Below, one piece after another: positions 12,133 to 24,034 of a stretch of DNA of 64,000 nt (position 1 is its first letter; each line of letters begins with the position of its first letter). The DNA is from Gnetum montanum (taxonomy: Eukaryota > Streptophyta > Gnetopsida > Gnetales > Gnetaceae), in assembly GCA_015680685.1 (NCBI GenBank), contig MNCI01026969.1, positions 64,427 through 128,426 of the forward strand, written 5' to 3'. Under the pieces are notes generated by a model. It saw only the letters and a program-made list of their open reading frames with translations, searched no databases and was not told the DNA's origin. The translations under genes were made by a program, and so were the position numbers.

Positions 12133-13940
12133 TACCCCCATGACTGAATGAAAACTCGTCTTCGAGTTCCTTACAATAATATCAGGTAGGTATGGAATTA
12201 TTGAGGGAAATGGAACTAATGGGATGACATGTGAACCAATCATTATTACAAGACTTGACAAAATTGGTGTTCATGACAACAAGGGTGAACACCTTATTAC
12301 AATGACATCAGGCCTTTGTTGGGAGCTAAGAAAGAGAGAGAGAAAGAAGTGTTGCTGCTGCCAACGCCAAAATTGTGCCTTCGTTGTCCATCCATAAGCA
12401 CACCATCGATCTTGATCCTTGCATCACTGCTTCTAGCACTGCTCCATTCCAAGTGTTTGCTCTAGATCCAATCCGTTGTTTGCATGTCCGCCATCTGCAC
12501 ACACAACACAATCATATATTAGCAAGGGTAATTGAATCATCATGTAATTGATACCTTGCTTCAGTGTAAGTCCATTGGCTAGGTTGTGGTATGGCTAGTA
12601 TGGATCTGGGAATATGTGACTGATGACTACCGAAGGTGTAGGGGTTAGGAAGAAAATCAAAAAATTTCAAGGTAAGAAGAAAATCGAAAAAATCAGGCCC
12701 CGTACCCCCATAACTAATCACGAACCTCCGGTAGCATTAGAATGGAGAAAGAAAAGGAGTAAGAAAGATAGATAAAAAGGGACAACTATGGCATCAATGA
12801 AGTGGATGTCAAAATGGAAATGAGCAAAAATAAAATTAATTACAAAATGTTAAGGAAAAGAATTTAACTAAGGCTCAAAATAGGGATGTCAGTGGGTCCT
12901 CCCCAAAGTAGGCACATGCCCTTAATGCCTTGACAAACCCACATTCAAAGAGTCTGAAAGCCCAGGGAATGTCATCTGGAACAAGAGTTAAAGTCTTAAC
13001 CACAAGAATTTACCAAAAAGAAAACAATGCATCGACCAAAATATATACACTGATGATACAACTAGCAATGAGGTGAACAATGGAGAGAAGGATGGAGAGA
13101 AGAGAAATGGAATGGAATCCCAAGAACAAGGTGATGTACAACCCCTTGTGTGTTTGATGATTAATGTGACTTGAGAAATCTCATTCCAACTCTAGCCTCA
13201 AACCAACCACATCCAGTGACTTCGCATCAATGCATTCGATTAAACCATCCACTTGGGCAACAATAATGCATGCTCTAAGAGCCACCACCAGTTTGACGAA
13301 ACAAAGGAGAGAATGGGAAGCGAGAAGGGCCTTAGTTAGAGGGAACACTTTTGGTTCCATAACCAGTTCTTGTAGCCGAAGTTTATTCATCTAAGGGGTG
13401 TGCTTTGAATTCTCACTTGGTTTTTGGTGTTTTTTTTTGTGTTTAGTGTTTTTATGCATGAGAACCACACCATGCAAAGAATTATTATTTTAATTGTCTC
13501 AGCTTCTGATAGGTGGGTAATATCAGAATGGCAAGAAAACTCAAGAAGAAACATTCAAGCACCTAAGAGAATGACCAACACAAAAGCATCAAGTTCCTTT
13601 GAAGTCACACCCTTTTCAATCCATGAGTCCTTCCTTAGTTTGAGAAATCCCCAGTCACCGATTCATTAAAGTTCTTATTAGAAAGGGACTATACATTTCC
13701 AAGTTAAGAGAAACCATAGAAATTGGTGGATGGATGGATGAAGTGGTCTCATTGCCTGCCATATCAAAAGAAACATACCTTAGTATCAACATTGTGACTT
13801 AAAGGTAACAACCAAACATTAGCAATCAATATGAAAACAGTTCATACCATCATGAAGAATGCTTATTATGGGACAAACTTACAAGGTGGATCACACACAC
13901 ACACACAATTGGAAAATTATAACGATGATGTAAAATAAAA
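12133..13940 (-). other. E2 post-pol non-coding tract
   Basis: About 1.8 kb similar to the same interval of E1, E4 and E5. On the minus strand GTGTGTGCAG is followed by ATGGCG (ATG at 12492-12494), preceded by a CTAAT branch-point-like motif about 25 bases upstream. The reading frame after this ATG is soon closed and its frame is not shared with E1, E4 or E5. It ends in a CT/GA-rich run near 12331-12346. Confidence 0.6.
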
Positions 13941-13949
13941 ATGAGAAAA

Positions 13950-15480
13950 GTTAAAGAAATTTGTAAAAAAAAATGTGCAAAATAAAAACATTGTAAAACA
14001 AAAACTTAAAAGAACTAAGAGCCCCATATGGTTGGCATAGGTGGCCATCTCCCCCATGACTGAGTTGTAAGGGAGAGATCTGAAATAATGAGCGAGGTTT
14101 CCCGCTGGTGGAGGCGTAATTTGCACTGACTGTTGCGACTTCACGAAAAGGTTTTGTTTGTTGTACATTAACCAATAACCTTTTATCCGGGCTATCAGGC
14201 TTATATATCATCATGGCTCCAGAGGGAAAGGTAGTATGAATAATATAAGGTCCTTCCCACAAGGTTTGAAACTTTGTACATTGGCGTACATGTGTGGGGT
14301 TCCACTAAAGGACCTTATCTCCTGGTTGGTACTTAAACCTTCGGATCCTTAAGTCATGAAGTTGTTTACTGTGTGCCTTGTGCAACTCATTTAGCGATAG
14401 TGCAACTAATCTATTCTTGTCTAGCACATTCAAAGTTGCTAGTCATTATTTTTATGCTAGGTCGAGATCCAGGTGAAGTTCGCAAGCCATGGACAGTGTA
14501 TAGAGCTCACTCTGTATAGGGAATTTTGGAAGTTTCCCGTACACTAGCTCATAGGGAGAATATCGTATAGGGAGCTTCCAAGTGGAACGATACGCCCAAA
14601 GAGCGTCATTCATTTTTGTGCCCCAGTCTCGCCTAAATTTGCTAATTGTTCATGTTAATATTCTGGTAATCTCCCTATTAGTAACCTTGGCTTGACCATT
14701 AGCTTGGGGGTGGTAAGGTGTGGTCAGTTTATGCAAAACCCCTAAGCATTGCAACAGCTTTCTAAAGGTTGCACCCGTAAAATGTGTTCCATTATCAGAA
14801 ATAAGTGCACGTGGCACACCAAACCTATTAATGATTTTTTGTTGTACAAATTGTGTAGCTGTAGATGATGTGCAATCTGTTATAGTAGCTGCTTCAGCCC
14901 ATTTGGTTAAGTAATCAATAGTAATGATTATATATGCTTTTTCGTTGGGCATTGGTGTAATTGGTCCCATAAAATCTATCCCCCCAGATATCAAAGGGTT
15001 CTAAAGGTTGAATCCATTGTTGCGGACCCTCCATTCTAGTAGTCATTCCCCCGTCACATTGGCAACACTCACAGGATTGGGGGAAATGATGGGCATCCCA
15101 AAATAGTATTGGCCAATAATATCCTGCAAGCAGGACCTTAGTAGCTGTTTGTCTCCTAGCATAATGATCCCCATAGGGGCCCTCATGAGCATCTTGGAGA
15201 ACTTTTAATTGATCTTGATTAGGTACATACCATTGAACCAAGCCATCAAGGCAGACTTTATAAAGTTGTCCCCCGATTTCCATGAAGTACTTGGCTTTGT
15301 GAAGAAACTGTTGTTTCTTTCTAAAGTCCAATTCTTGTGGTATTTGTTGGGAAGTGAGATAAGTAAGAATGCTACTATACCAATTTATTTCTATGGGTTG
15401 ATTATTTATTACACCAGCAAAGAGGGTTTCATCAGGAAAATGATCAGATACAGCATATTCATCCTCTTTGTTGTCCCACC
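13950..15480 (-). pseudogene. E2 integrase, broken, catalytic Glu lost
   Basis: The minus strand shows the His/Cys zinc-binding region (a GDHYARR block through CECCQCDGG near 15040-15190), the catalytic core (about 14650-15000) and a C-terminal WEGPYIIHTTFP block near 14262. In the core the first Asp is present (GIDFMGPI) and the second in LISDNGTHF, but the third residue reads GQAKVTN where the family has Glu. A run of six C at 14980-14985 gives a one-base shift just before the first Asp. The enzyme would insert the cDNA into the chromosome; this copy cannot. Confidence 0.85.
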
Positions 15481-15960
15481 GTAATCGAGATAGGTGATCG
15501 GCAACCACATTCTCGGTGCCTTTGTGGTCTACTATGGTTAAGTCAAACTCCTGAAGAATCACTAGCCAACATATAATACGTGGGCTAACCGTTGGCTTGT
15601 TCATAAGGAACAGAATTGCACTATGATCTGTACGAATATATACTTTGTAACCCAATACATAGTGCCTGAATTTATCCAGTGCAAATACTACAACCATTAA
15701 TTCTTTTTCTATAGTCATGTAGTTGAGTTGTGCACTGGTGATACTCTTACTGGCATAGTGGATGTAATAAGGTCATTTTTGTTCATCTAATTGTGTTAGT
15801 ACAACTCCTAAGGCATAGTTAGATGCATTGGTCATGATATGGAATGGCCTGGACCAGTTAGGGGCTTGTAAAATGGGAGTTTCCACAAGCCTCTGTTTAA
15901 GGGTTTGGAATGCTCGTTCACATTCCCTAGTTCATTCAAATGGTGCATCTTTTTTCATTA
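15480..15960 (-). pseudogene. E2 RNase H region
   Basis: Minus strand, mostly in the frame open from 15718: TIEKELMVVVFALDKFRHY, then an RTDHSAI block, LQEFDLTIVDHKG and NVVADHLSRL. These are the standard blocks of the Ty3/gypsy RNase H that follows reverse transcriptase. The region upstream to about 15960 (connection domain) is interrupted. Confidence 0.8.
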
Positions 15961-16950
15961 ATTCTACTAACAATTTGGCAACTTTGGAGAAGTTCACGAT
16001 AAACCTTCTGTAGTAGCTGGTGTGTCCAAGGAATGACCTAATGTCTTTAACAGTCTCTGGTTGTTGGGTAATTTCTTGGATGACTTTAATTTTTTCGGGA
16101 TCCACCTAAATTCCTGATTGTGAAATTTTGTGCCCCAGTATGATGCCCTCTTGAACCATTAAATGACTTTTCTGCCAGTTGAGCTTAAGGCTGGTTTCAA
16201 CACATCGTTTCAATACTTGCTCTGACCGGTCAAGGGCTTGATCAAAGCTCATCCCATAGGTGGAGAAGTCGTCCATGAAGAATTCTACTCCATTACCTAT
16301 TTTCTATTAAAAGATGCTTAGAACTAATTATTGGAACATGGAAAGTGCATTGCACAAGCCAAAAGGCATTTGTTTATATGCGAACGTTCTCCAAGGATTG
16401 GTGAATGTTGTTTTGGCTTGGTCTTCTGGCGCAATTTGTATTTGGTTGTACCCACTATATCCATCCAGAAAGTTGTAATAGCAATGACCTGTCTAAGACT
16501 TGGTCAACAAATGGCAATGGGAAGTGATCTTTGAATGTTTCCATATTTAATAGCCTAAAATCTATACACACCCTCCATTTACCTCCTTTTTTCGGTACGA
16601 TGACAAGGGGACTAACCCATTTGATATTAGCGATAGGGTAAATGAACCTAGCCTTGAGAAGCTACTCTAGCTCCTCTTTCACTATGTGTTTTAGCTTTGG
16701 GTTCAATCACCTCTGGGGTTGTTTGCAAGGCTTCATAGAGGGATCTATGTAAATCCTATGCTGGCATATCCTAGGGTCTATTCTAGTTAATTCGGGGTAT
16801 GACCATGCAAAGGCTATTGACCACTTGTTTATTACCTTTAGCAAACTTTCTATTTGCTTGGGTGTGAGCTTTACATTGATGATCATCGGTTTTCTATTTT
16901 TAAGGGTCAGATATTCCAAATCGGTGGGTAATGGTTTTAAATCAAGGGGC
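15960..16950 (-). pseudogene. E2 reverse transcriptase, broken
   Basis: Minus strand, same block order as E1. The catalytic motif FMDDFSTYG lies near 16261-16285 and the LTRIDPRICQHRIY connector near 16770-16810, the latter within the open frame 16707-16919. HFPLPF-type and LDGYS-type blocks lie near 16450-16540. Stops separate them. It copied element RNA into DNA in the particle. Confidence 0.82.
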
Positions 16951-17399
16951 TCTTATTTAAAATCCTTAGGAATCTCCAACTGTCCCCAATTGATGTTTTC
17001 GGAGTTAAGGGCTGGAAGTTGGCCACGGACTTGCTTAAGTACGTCTGTGCTTTCAATGTAAGCACTAGTTATTCCCTCATTTAGTTCCATATAGGTTGTC
17101 GAGTTGTTCTCTTTATCAGCCATCAGCCACCGGATGTTTTCTTGTTGTGTGGCTATCGTGTATAGGCACTTTTGGATGTCAACATCCTATGCAAACCGAT
17201 TGCATGGAGGTAGTATTAAACTTCATGTTACCCATGACTTCTGCATGCAATGACACCCTGTGTCACTATATGCGATGCATGGAACTCTTTTCCTTTCAAT
17301 TTTTCCAAAAGTGTTTATCTTGGATATTTCTAGGGAAAGGTTGCGAATTCCTAAGCATGCATCAATTATATTCAGCCATGCCCTTCCCATTATAATGGG

Positions 17400-18112
17400 G
17401 AAATCCCCTTTTTCATTGTTTATTTGGATTACTAGGAAATCAGCTAAATATGACCATCCACCGATAGTGGTAGCAATGTCCTCAACCTATCCCAAAGGGA
17501 TAGTGATGGATTGGTCAGCCAACTCTAGGCGAACATTGCTCTTCTTGAGTGGAGGCAAGTTCCAGGTTTTATACAGTTCTTGTGAGATTAAGTTGACCCC
17601 GGAACCTGAGTCGAGAAGAGCCTTATGGGGGTCATTCCCAGCCACTTGGAGATAAACTAGGAGGACTACTGGATCTAACAATTTCTTTGGGAGGTATGTG
17701 TTAACATAACTGTATGCATTAGACGTGATTTCTCTGTCGAAGGGTTTCCCGAAACCTTATTTGCTATGAAAGTGTTAGGATGCTCAACTGCTTGTGAAGG
17801 CAAAGACTTAGTTGGATTGTTGATCCTAAGGAAGGGTCTCTTTGGTGTATGATTGTTAGAACCAACTGATATTGGAGATTTGGGAGCCTTTGCAGTGTTG
17901 GGCTGTCGTGGTTGAGTGGGGTTAACTTTAGGCTTTGTTGGAGCGGTTGGCGGTTGGGCTACTAGCACAAGAGATGTAGGTGGAATTGGAGGATAGTGTG
18001 GGTATGGAGCATTTTCCGAAGGAGAAGGAGTCCTATAGTACTCCTGAACCTGGTAGTAATGTGGGGGGTTTATGTAACCTATAGAGTGACTTGGAGAAAT
18101 CGGTTGTTGCAC
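17400..18112 (-). pseudogene. E2 proline-rich linker and aspartic protease
   Basis: The minus-strand frame 17675-18112 is a Pro/Ser-rich linker. The frame 17487-17681 carries the protease active-site block KALLDSGSGVNLISQ, with intact D-S-G, and continues to LADQSITIPLG; the GRAWL-type flap lies at about 17370. A single frame change separates linker and protease. Confidence 0.8.
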
Positions 18113-18309
18113 ATAATAACCATAAGGATCCGGATGCCAGTAAGGGTACTGTTGTGTTGGCAGTGGTGTCCCCCATGACTGTGGGTATTGCCACTACTGA
18201 TGTTGTTCGATGGGCTATGGCGGAGTTCCACTTGGATAATACGTTAAGAGTTGGTGGAACTGTCTTGGGTTACCTTGTGGATAAGGTAACCTTCAGGGTG
18301 TTTGCCATT

Positions 18310-20215
18310 GGTTGAGTCTTAGATTAAGTGCATACACCCCAGACTCCTATAGATGTGAGATGATTGGGCAACATCCCTTAGGATGGTCATAATGGAAGAT
18401 CTCACATCCACCGTTATCGTCTGAATCAGAATCCACAACCACATCGGAGTTAGTGATTTTCCCCTTACCCTTGTTATGTGCAGGGCCTAAATCTCTCCAC
18501 TTTTTCTTACATTTGTTACTACTTTATTCTACCTTAGACTCTTCTACAATTTTCAAGACTGTTTCAATTCTTGAGTCTAAGGAATCCCACATTTGGTCTA
18601 CTTTGGCTGATACCTTGGTTGTTAACTTTTGGATTGGCAAAGTTTTCTGATTCACCAACTCTTCAATTGGTGACTCATCCTCTTCATCATAGAATTTCAC
18701 TCCCTTCTTTCGAAGGGAGGGATCATGGTTATACTCTTCTGCACTTTCCCTTTTTCGTAGCTCACCTTCTTCATTTGCTACTTGCTCCAACAAGCTACGT
18801 ACTTCATGGGCTCTAAGTTGTGAGAGTATCCCTTGGGCATAAGTCCCAAGGGTTCTTCTAGTTTCATTCCTTAGCCCATCCACGATGTGGCGAAGTTGAT
18901 CCCGCTGAGCGTACCCATGGCCTGGGCAACGATGTAACAATGTGTAATAGCGGGCCATGGTAGCATCCAAGGTTTTGTGTGTATCTTTCTTCCAACCCTG
19001 GATCTGCTTACGCAAATTGGACACTCTGGAGTACATTTGATACTTTTCGTTGAACAGTTCTAGCATCGTACTCCACCTCTTGATGGTTTCCAATTCTAAG
19101 GACCGGTACCAGCTCTTTGCTTCTTTAGTGAGTGTCCTTGGGAAAAACTTAAGTTTTTGCCGCTTACTATCTAAATTCTGCAAGGCACAGGCATCGTGGA
19201 ATGCCTGTAAATGATTTTGCGGATCAGCATTGTATCCCCCTTCAAACTGTGGGATCTTGTTCATGTCTAATCATTTGATCCTACTATCCTTTAAATGCCT
19301 TGTGGGAATCCTAACTACCTCCGTAATGTCAAGCATACTTCGGGTTGCGAGTAGGGGCTTGTCATGATCATTTCTTTCATGACGCCTGTGATGTTTACGT
19401 TGTTCCATACTCTCCCTACATCCTTGCCCTTGTCCTTTCTCTCAACTTTCCCGTCAAGGTCTCTCATCCTTTTTACTTTTATCCTCACCTTTGTGTTCAT
19501 GGTGGCTGCACCCAGATGTGGAAGGAGAGGGTGAGTGATGTGAATAAGGGGAAGAAGAAGGGAAATCATCTCCATGATGATGTTTCTTGCCTTCTCTTCA
19601 GCTACTACGGCCCCGATTGTGGTGACGATCCAAGTGCCTATCCTTAGCATGAGTGGTTGCTCCCTCTATGAACAACTGGTGTTCACGGGCATCAGAACCA
19701 AGGATATGTATTGTTGATCGTAGGTTTTGATACCCTTCCTCCTCACCATAGTTAGGAGGGAAAACATCCTTTGCTAAAGAACCCATAATAAAGGGTTCCT
19801 TGTCTCCTATTTCGCTAAGGACGTGAAGGGCTTTTCCCTTCAAAAAAGAATGTTAACTCTCCTGCCTTAAGTCTCTTATACATTGGGCATCTGTGGGATA
19901 ATAATCCCTCATGTCAAAATCTTCTGCAACGTATTCCGCGAAATGCTCTTGCATGCCAATCTGTACCAAGGAACGGAAAAGCATGCGAGAGATTGATCGA
20001 TCTAGGGGTAACACAATGTTACCTTGCAAATCTCTCCACTGCAGTTGTTCATACTGATGGAGAACAAAAGTAAAATTAGGAATATACTCATCAGGATGAG
20101 TATATTTCATCCTATATTGTTTAGGACTTGGATTATTTTGGTTATGTGTTTTATCTTGCCGAATGTCTCATGTGTGGTCCTTAGGTGGTGAGTTGCTCTT
20201 ATGAGAAGAAGGCAT
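18310..20215 (-). pseudogene. E2 gag, near-complete but interrupted
   Basis: ATG at 20215 (minus). N-terminal domain at 19853-20110 with YTHPDEYIPNFTFVLHQ and QGNIVLPLDRS. Ser/His/Arg-rich stretch at 19315-19650. The capsid-like retrotransposon gag domain is in the longest open frame, 18524-19264: PQFEGGYNADPQNHLQAF, KLKFFPRTL, AKSWYRSLE, a WSTMLELFNEKY block, then a Glu/Lys-rich helix. A knuckle CEIFHYDHPKGCC follows at about 18350-18400, with the second Cys changed to Phe. Two or more stops lie near the N-terminus. Confidence 0.85.
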
Positions 20216-20339
20216 TTTTATTGGTGTGCTATTTCACCGTTATATAAAATTTTTCTTTTGATTAACCCAAAGGTTCGTTAAGGCTCACAACGATGTGAGT
20301 GATATCCCTTATGTTCTATTCGATGCACAAACACTTAGT

Positions 20340-20357
20340 CCCTGGCAACAGTGCCAA
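20340..20357 (-). other. E2 primer binding site, tRNA-Asp type
   Basis: The minus strand reads TTGGCACTGTTGCCAGGG next to the 5' LTR, close to the complement of the tRNA-Asp 3' end, with only transition differences. Confidence 0.8.
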
Positions 20358-20783
20358 TGATGAGTGTCAAGGTACCCCTACACTCAACCATACGAAACGA
20401 GCATAGCATGCATGATCCGGTCGAACTCCATAGACTAAATGCCTAAACGCCCCATGGAACACTTGGGGTTAAGCATTCATTGTCTTCCCAGACTTACTTG
20501 TTATTGTCACGGTGTATGGTTAAGTAAGTCCGAGGTATATGATTTTTTTGGTCTTTTATGGTTTTATGTCTTCTACGCTAAGAGCAAAGGGTTGAGAAAC
20601 TAACTAACTCTAACTAATGTCCTAAGTCTAAATTAACTAGCGTCAGCATCCATTCCCACTTACCATACACACCCTAAACTATGCAACTGTGGCTACCAAA
20701 TGCTAATCATTACTGGGATCACCACACGTAACGCACGTGCTTGAAGTGGTCGTACTGAGGCACCTAACTAGTCTAAGTGTGAC

Positions 20784-20957
20784 GAGCAGCCAATTCCTTG
20801 ACTAGCCGTAAACATTTGTAGATGCTCGTAATCAAGTCGTACTCGTCCCATGTTCTAGGAGATAAGGGGAAGAGAATCTAATCGCCATGAGTAGCCGATT
20901 CCTTGGTTAGCTGTACACATTTGTCAATGCTCATAACCAAGTTGTACTCATGCTGTG
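20784..20957. repeat. Imperfect 105-bp-period duplication inside the E2 LTR
   Basis: GAGCAGCCAATTCCTTGACT at 20784 recurs as GAGTAGCCGATTCCTTGGTT at 20889, and similarity continues for about 69 bases in each copy. It is not seen in the E1, E3 or E4 LTRs. Confidence 0.8.
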
Positions 20958-21227
20958 CTAACAACAGGTAAGAAATAACATGTAATAAAACCTATCCATG
21001 TACTGCAAGGTTTATCCACAAAGCTCGTCTTTATTGCCATACATAACTTGTGTTCAGGTATAAAGTTGCTCGAATAAAGAACAGTTCACTTGGGGGACTC
21101 CTACTGCGGGCACATGGAAAATATTCTATCTCTAGGGTGATCAATCTACCAGAGCTTCACTACTTCTAGCCTAGGATGGGAAATGAGGGGAGTGCCGCTT
21201 CTTATCTATAGATTTGGTGGCGGACCA

Positions 21228-21322
21228 TGATATCACATACGCGATATTGTAGGGGACAACGTGATATCGTGGGGGATGCAATATCACGTACGCGATATCG
21301 TGGCCCATGCGATATCACGTCT
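21228..21322. promoter_or_regulatory. GATATC palindrome array in the E2 U3
   Basis: About six GATATC-centred or near-GATATC sites (for example GCGATATCGTG) are spaced over about 95 bp, at the U3 end just outside the promoter. The same motif array lies at this position in the E4/E5 LTRs. Arrays of dimer-type sites upstream of a TATA box suggest regulator binding, which is inference. Confidence 0.5.
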
Positions 21323-21332
21323 CATCACCTAT

Positions 21333-23570
21333 GCAAACTAGAATTACCTATGCTCACACTGATCCATACTATCATAACTTCACATTTGTCTTTCACTAGG
21401 ATGAACAACTAATATGGAGAGATTTATAGGGCAACATTGTCTTACCGCTAGAATTTTCTAGCATTGTCAATGCTAAACCTTGGACACGTACAAGAAGGTT
21501 ACCACATCACTAAGCACATGACCAAGTTGTACTAGCCAACAAAAGCTTAGGTAAGAAGGGATGCTGCTATGGAGACAAGACATAAGCTTGACAAGGAAAA
21601 TAAAGTACCTCAAATAGCTATCATAGAGGAAAGAGATGATGTGATATTCCACATAGAGAAATTCTATCAAATCCATGGATCTCAATATAAAAAAATAGTC
21701 ATCTATATTAAAGATCCCATCAAGATACAATTGCATTCATCTTTTGAGGAAACATCCAAAGGAGATAAGGAAGACTTCACACTTAAGAGAAACTGAAGGC
21801 ATAAAACCTCCATTGAATCAAAAAAGGATGAATGAAGGAGTCATTGAAGGAGAACTAGCCAACGCCATTCTCTAACGTCATCCTCTTTCTTGATACACTC
21901 TTCTAGAGATTATGAAAAGAGAGAAAGAAGACTAAGAGATCATGATGGAGAGAGGCAAAGGAATCATGAGAGGTATGTACATTGTAGAAGACATCCTAAT
22001 GAAGAAGAGGATAATTATGAACAAAGAAGAGAAAGAATCAAATGTGAAGAAAGAGAGTGTCATGAGCATCATAGGAGTCACCACTAAAAACCAAGCTTAC
22101 AAACTTGAAGACTATGAAGAACCCCTACTAGCTATTCAAAACATGATTAAGATTAGAGAAGCAATGTATATTCCTACTAGGCATAAGGGATAGTTGCATC
22201 AAGTGACTAGACATGAACAATATTACCAAATTTAAAGGTGGATACAACGTAGATCCAAAGCATCATCTCCAAGCCTTCCATGATGCCTATGTCCTACAAA
22301 ATATTGAAAATAATTGGCAGAAACTCAAGTTGTTTCCTAGAACACTCGTAAAGAAAGTAAAGAGCTGGTACATATCCTTTGAACTTGAATCTATTAGAAG
22401 ATGGAGTACCATGTTAGAGCTCTTTAGTGAAAAATATTAGACTTATTCTTCCAATTTATGAAAACAAATTTAAGGATGAAAAAAAGAGACACATGAATCC
22501 CTTGATATGAAAATGGGTAGATACTATTCACTATTACATAGGTTCTAAGGCCTAGATATTCTAAAATGGAACAACTTAGATACATCATAGATCAACTATG
22601 AAACAAGATAAGAGAAACCCTTGGGATATATGCCCAAGGCAAATTATTTGAGATGATAGCTCATTGTATTCAGAGACTTGTTGACCAAATGGCAAAAGAA
22701 GAAGAAGAGTTAAGAGAAAGAGAATTAGCAGAAGAATATAAGAGAGATCCCATAATCAGGAAGAAAATGTAAGAATATGTGAATCACAAGAAGAAGAAAC
22801 TTTGGAAGATATGATCCAACGGATGACTTTACCAATTCAAAAATCAATTAAGGATATCGCAATGAAGGTAGAGAACATGTGGGATTTTGCAAACAAGAAA
22901 TTTGCTATAGCATTAAAGATAGTAGAAGAGAAGGTTGAACAAGCCCTAAATTGAAGTAAAGACAAGAAGAAACAAAGAGACAATGAGTGAGAGAAATACA
23001 AAAATAAAGGAAGAGTTGCTGCAGTGGAAAAAATAATAGACTCTAGTTCAAAGGACAATGAAGGATGCAAGGCGTCCTAGTATGAACATCCTAAGGGATG
23101 TTGCCCTACTATTGCCCACTTACATGAGTACAAGACATATGTATTTAACCTGAAATTCATCAAGAAACAAATGCCTAGATGACTATCTTATCCACAAGAT
23201 AACTTATGATAGCCCTACTAGCAAATGTATTATGCAAGTGATGCATATCCTCAACTGCCAGAATAGTACCAACAATAGTGGAAACAACCACAAGCATGGG
23301 GAATGCCATCACTAAGGCAACAATATCTATATAGGCATCTTGATCCCTATGGATACTATGTTCAACATCCAATCTCTTCAAGGAATACTTTAGTCCATAC
23401 TTCCTCTTACTACTATCCACTAGAATATCATCGACCTGCTACTTCACAAATGAATCCAAATTCTTACATATCTCAACCAATGGCTAGTTCTTCACTACAC
23501 ACCGCTAACTCCCTATCACCAATGCAATCACTAGTCATGCAAGGAGAGCTACCAACATAGCCATAACAAA
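21333..23570 (+). pseudogene. E7 gag, heavily decayed
   Basis: Plus strand. The N-terminal domain remnant starts near 21360 (TTTGTCTTTCACTAGGATGA) with the GNIVLPL block near 21430. An Arg/Glu/His-rich stretch is at 21890-22090. The capsid-like block is the open frame 22213-22440: TKFKGGYNVDPKHHLQAF, KLKLFPRTL, KSWYISFELE. The YEHPKGCCP zinc-knuckle remnant is near 23085-23110 and a Pro/Ser/Gln-rich linker at 23303-23560. Many stops. This is the 5' half of an element later split by E3; its own 5' LTR is not seen, and it abuts E2 at 21328. Confidence 0.75.
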
Positions 23571-24034
23571 AGAGCACTACTAGGGTAGTAACTACATAAG
23601 AGGTTGTAGTGGTAACTAAACTAAGACTCAGGAAACATTATTTTTTTACGACAAGTCCAAAAATGGTTTGAAGGATGAAGACTTCACCTAACTCCACCCC
23701 ATCTACACATACTCCTCCAAAGAATAATATGTTTCTAGTACCTATAGGCAAGAAAGTCATCATTATCATGTTCACACAAACAATAATACACTAGATTAAA
23801 GAAAGAGAACTTCCTAAGAAGAGAATAAATCCTAGGAGTCCCTTAGGTTACCTTCGAATATCAAGACATAAAGCATGTAAGGATTTCTTAGATTCTAGGT
23901 TAGAAGTAATCTTATTTCACAAGACACATACAAGGCTTGGAGCTACGCCCACTAAAGAAGAGCAACATCTAACTAGAGCTTGCACACCAGTCCATTGTTG
24001 TTCCACTTGGACAAGTAAAAGATGTTATCACTAC
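23571..24034 (+). pseudogene. E7 protease, left part before the E3 insertion
   Basis: Plus-strand protease region, weakly readable, ending in a block like QSIVVPLGQVKDVIT; it stops at the E3 target site ACTAC (24030-24034). The remainder of the domain is on the other side of E3, at 36243. Confidence 0.65.

Larger units (their letters stand above)
12106..21327 (-). mobile_element. E2: Ty3/gypsy (OTA-like) retrotransposon with all pol domains
   Basis: Coding strand minus. From the right: complete 5' LTR (20358-21327), tRNA-Asp-like primer site, gag (ATG at 20215), protease, reverse transcriptase, RNase H, integrase, post-pol tract, polypurine tract (12133-12146) and only the last about 27 bp of the 3' LTR (12106-12132). 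It is the only copy in the window with readable blocks of every enzyme, but stops, a +1 shift in integrase and a Glu-to-Lys change at the third integrase catalytic position show it is dead. The sequence left of 12106 is unrelated to an LTR, so the 3' LTR was lost by deletion or rearrangement. Confidence 0.88.
20358..21327 (-). repeat. E2 5' LTR
   Basis: 970 bp, ends TGATGAG and CTCATCA. It holds a 105-bp-period imperfect duplication (about 20784-20957) and, at the U3 end, a dense array of GATATC palindromes (about 21228-21320). Minus-strand polyadenylation and TATA signals are degenerate. The next bases CCTAT cannot be tested as a target duplication because the other LTR is lost. Confidence 0.85.

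Noticed and set aside
12326-12511. 61-residue minus-strand ORF in the E2 post-pol tract
   Set aside because: Its frame is not preserved in E1, E4 or E5, although the nucleotide sequence is; better explained as untranslated sequence around an acceptor-like site.
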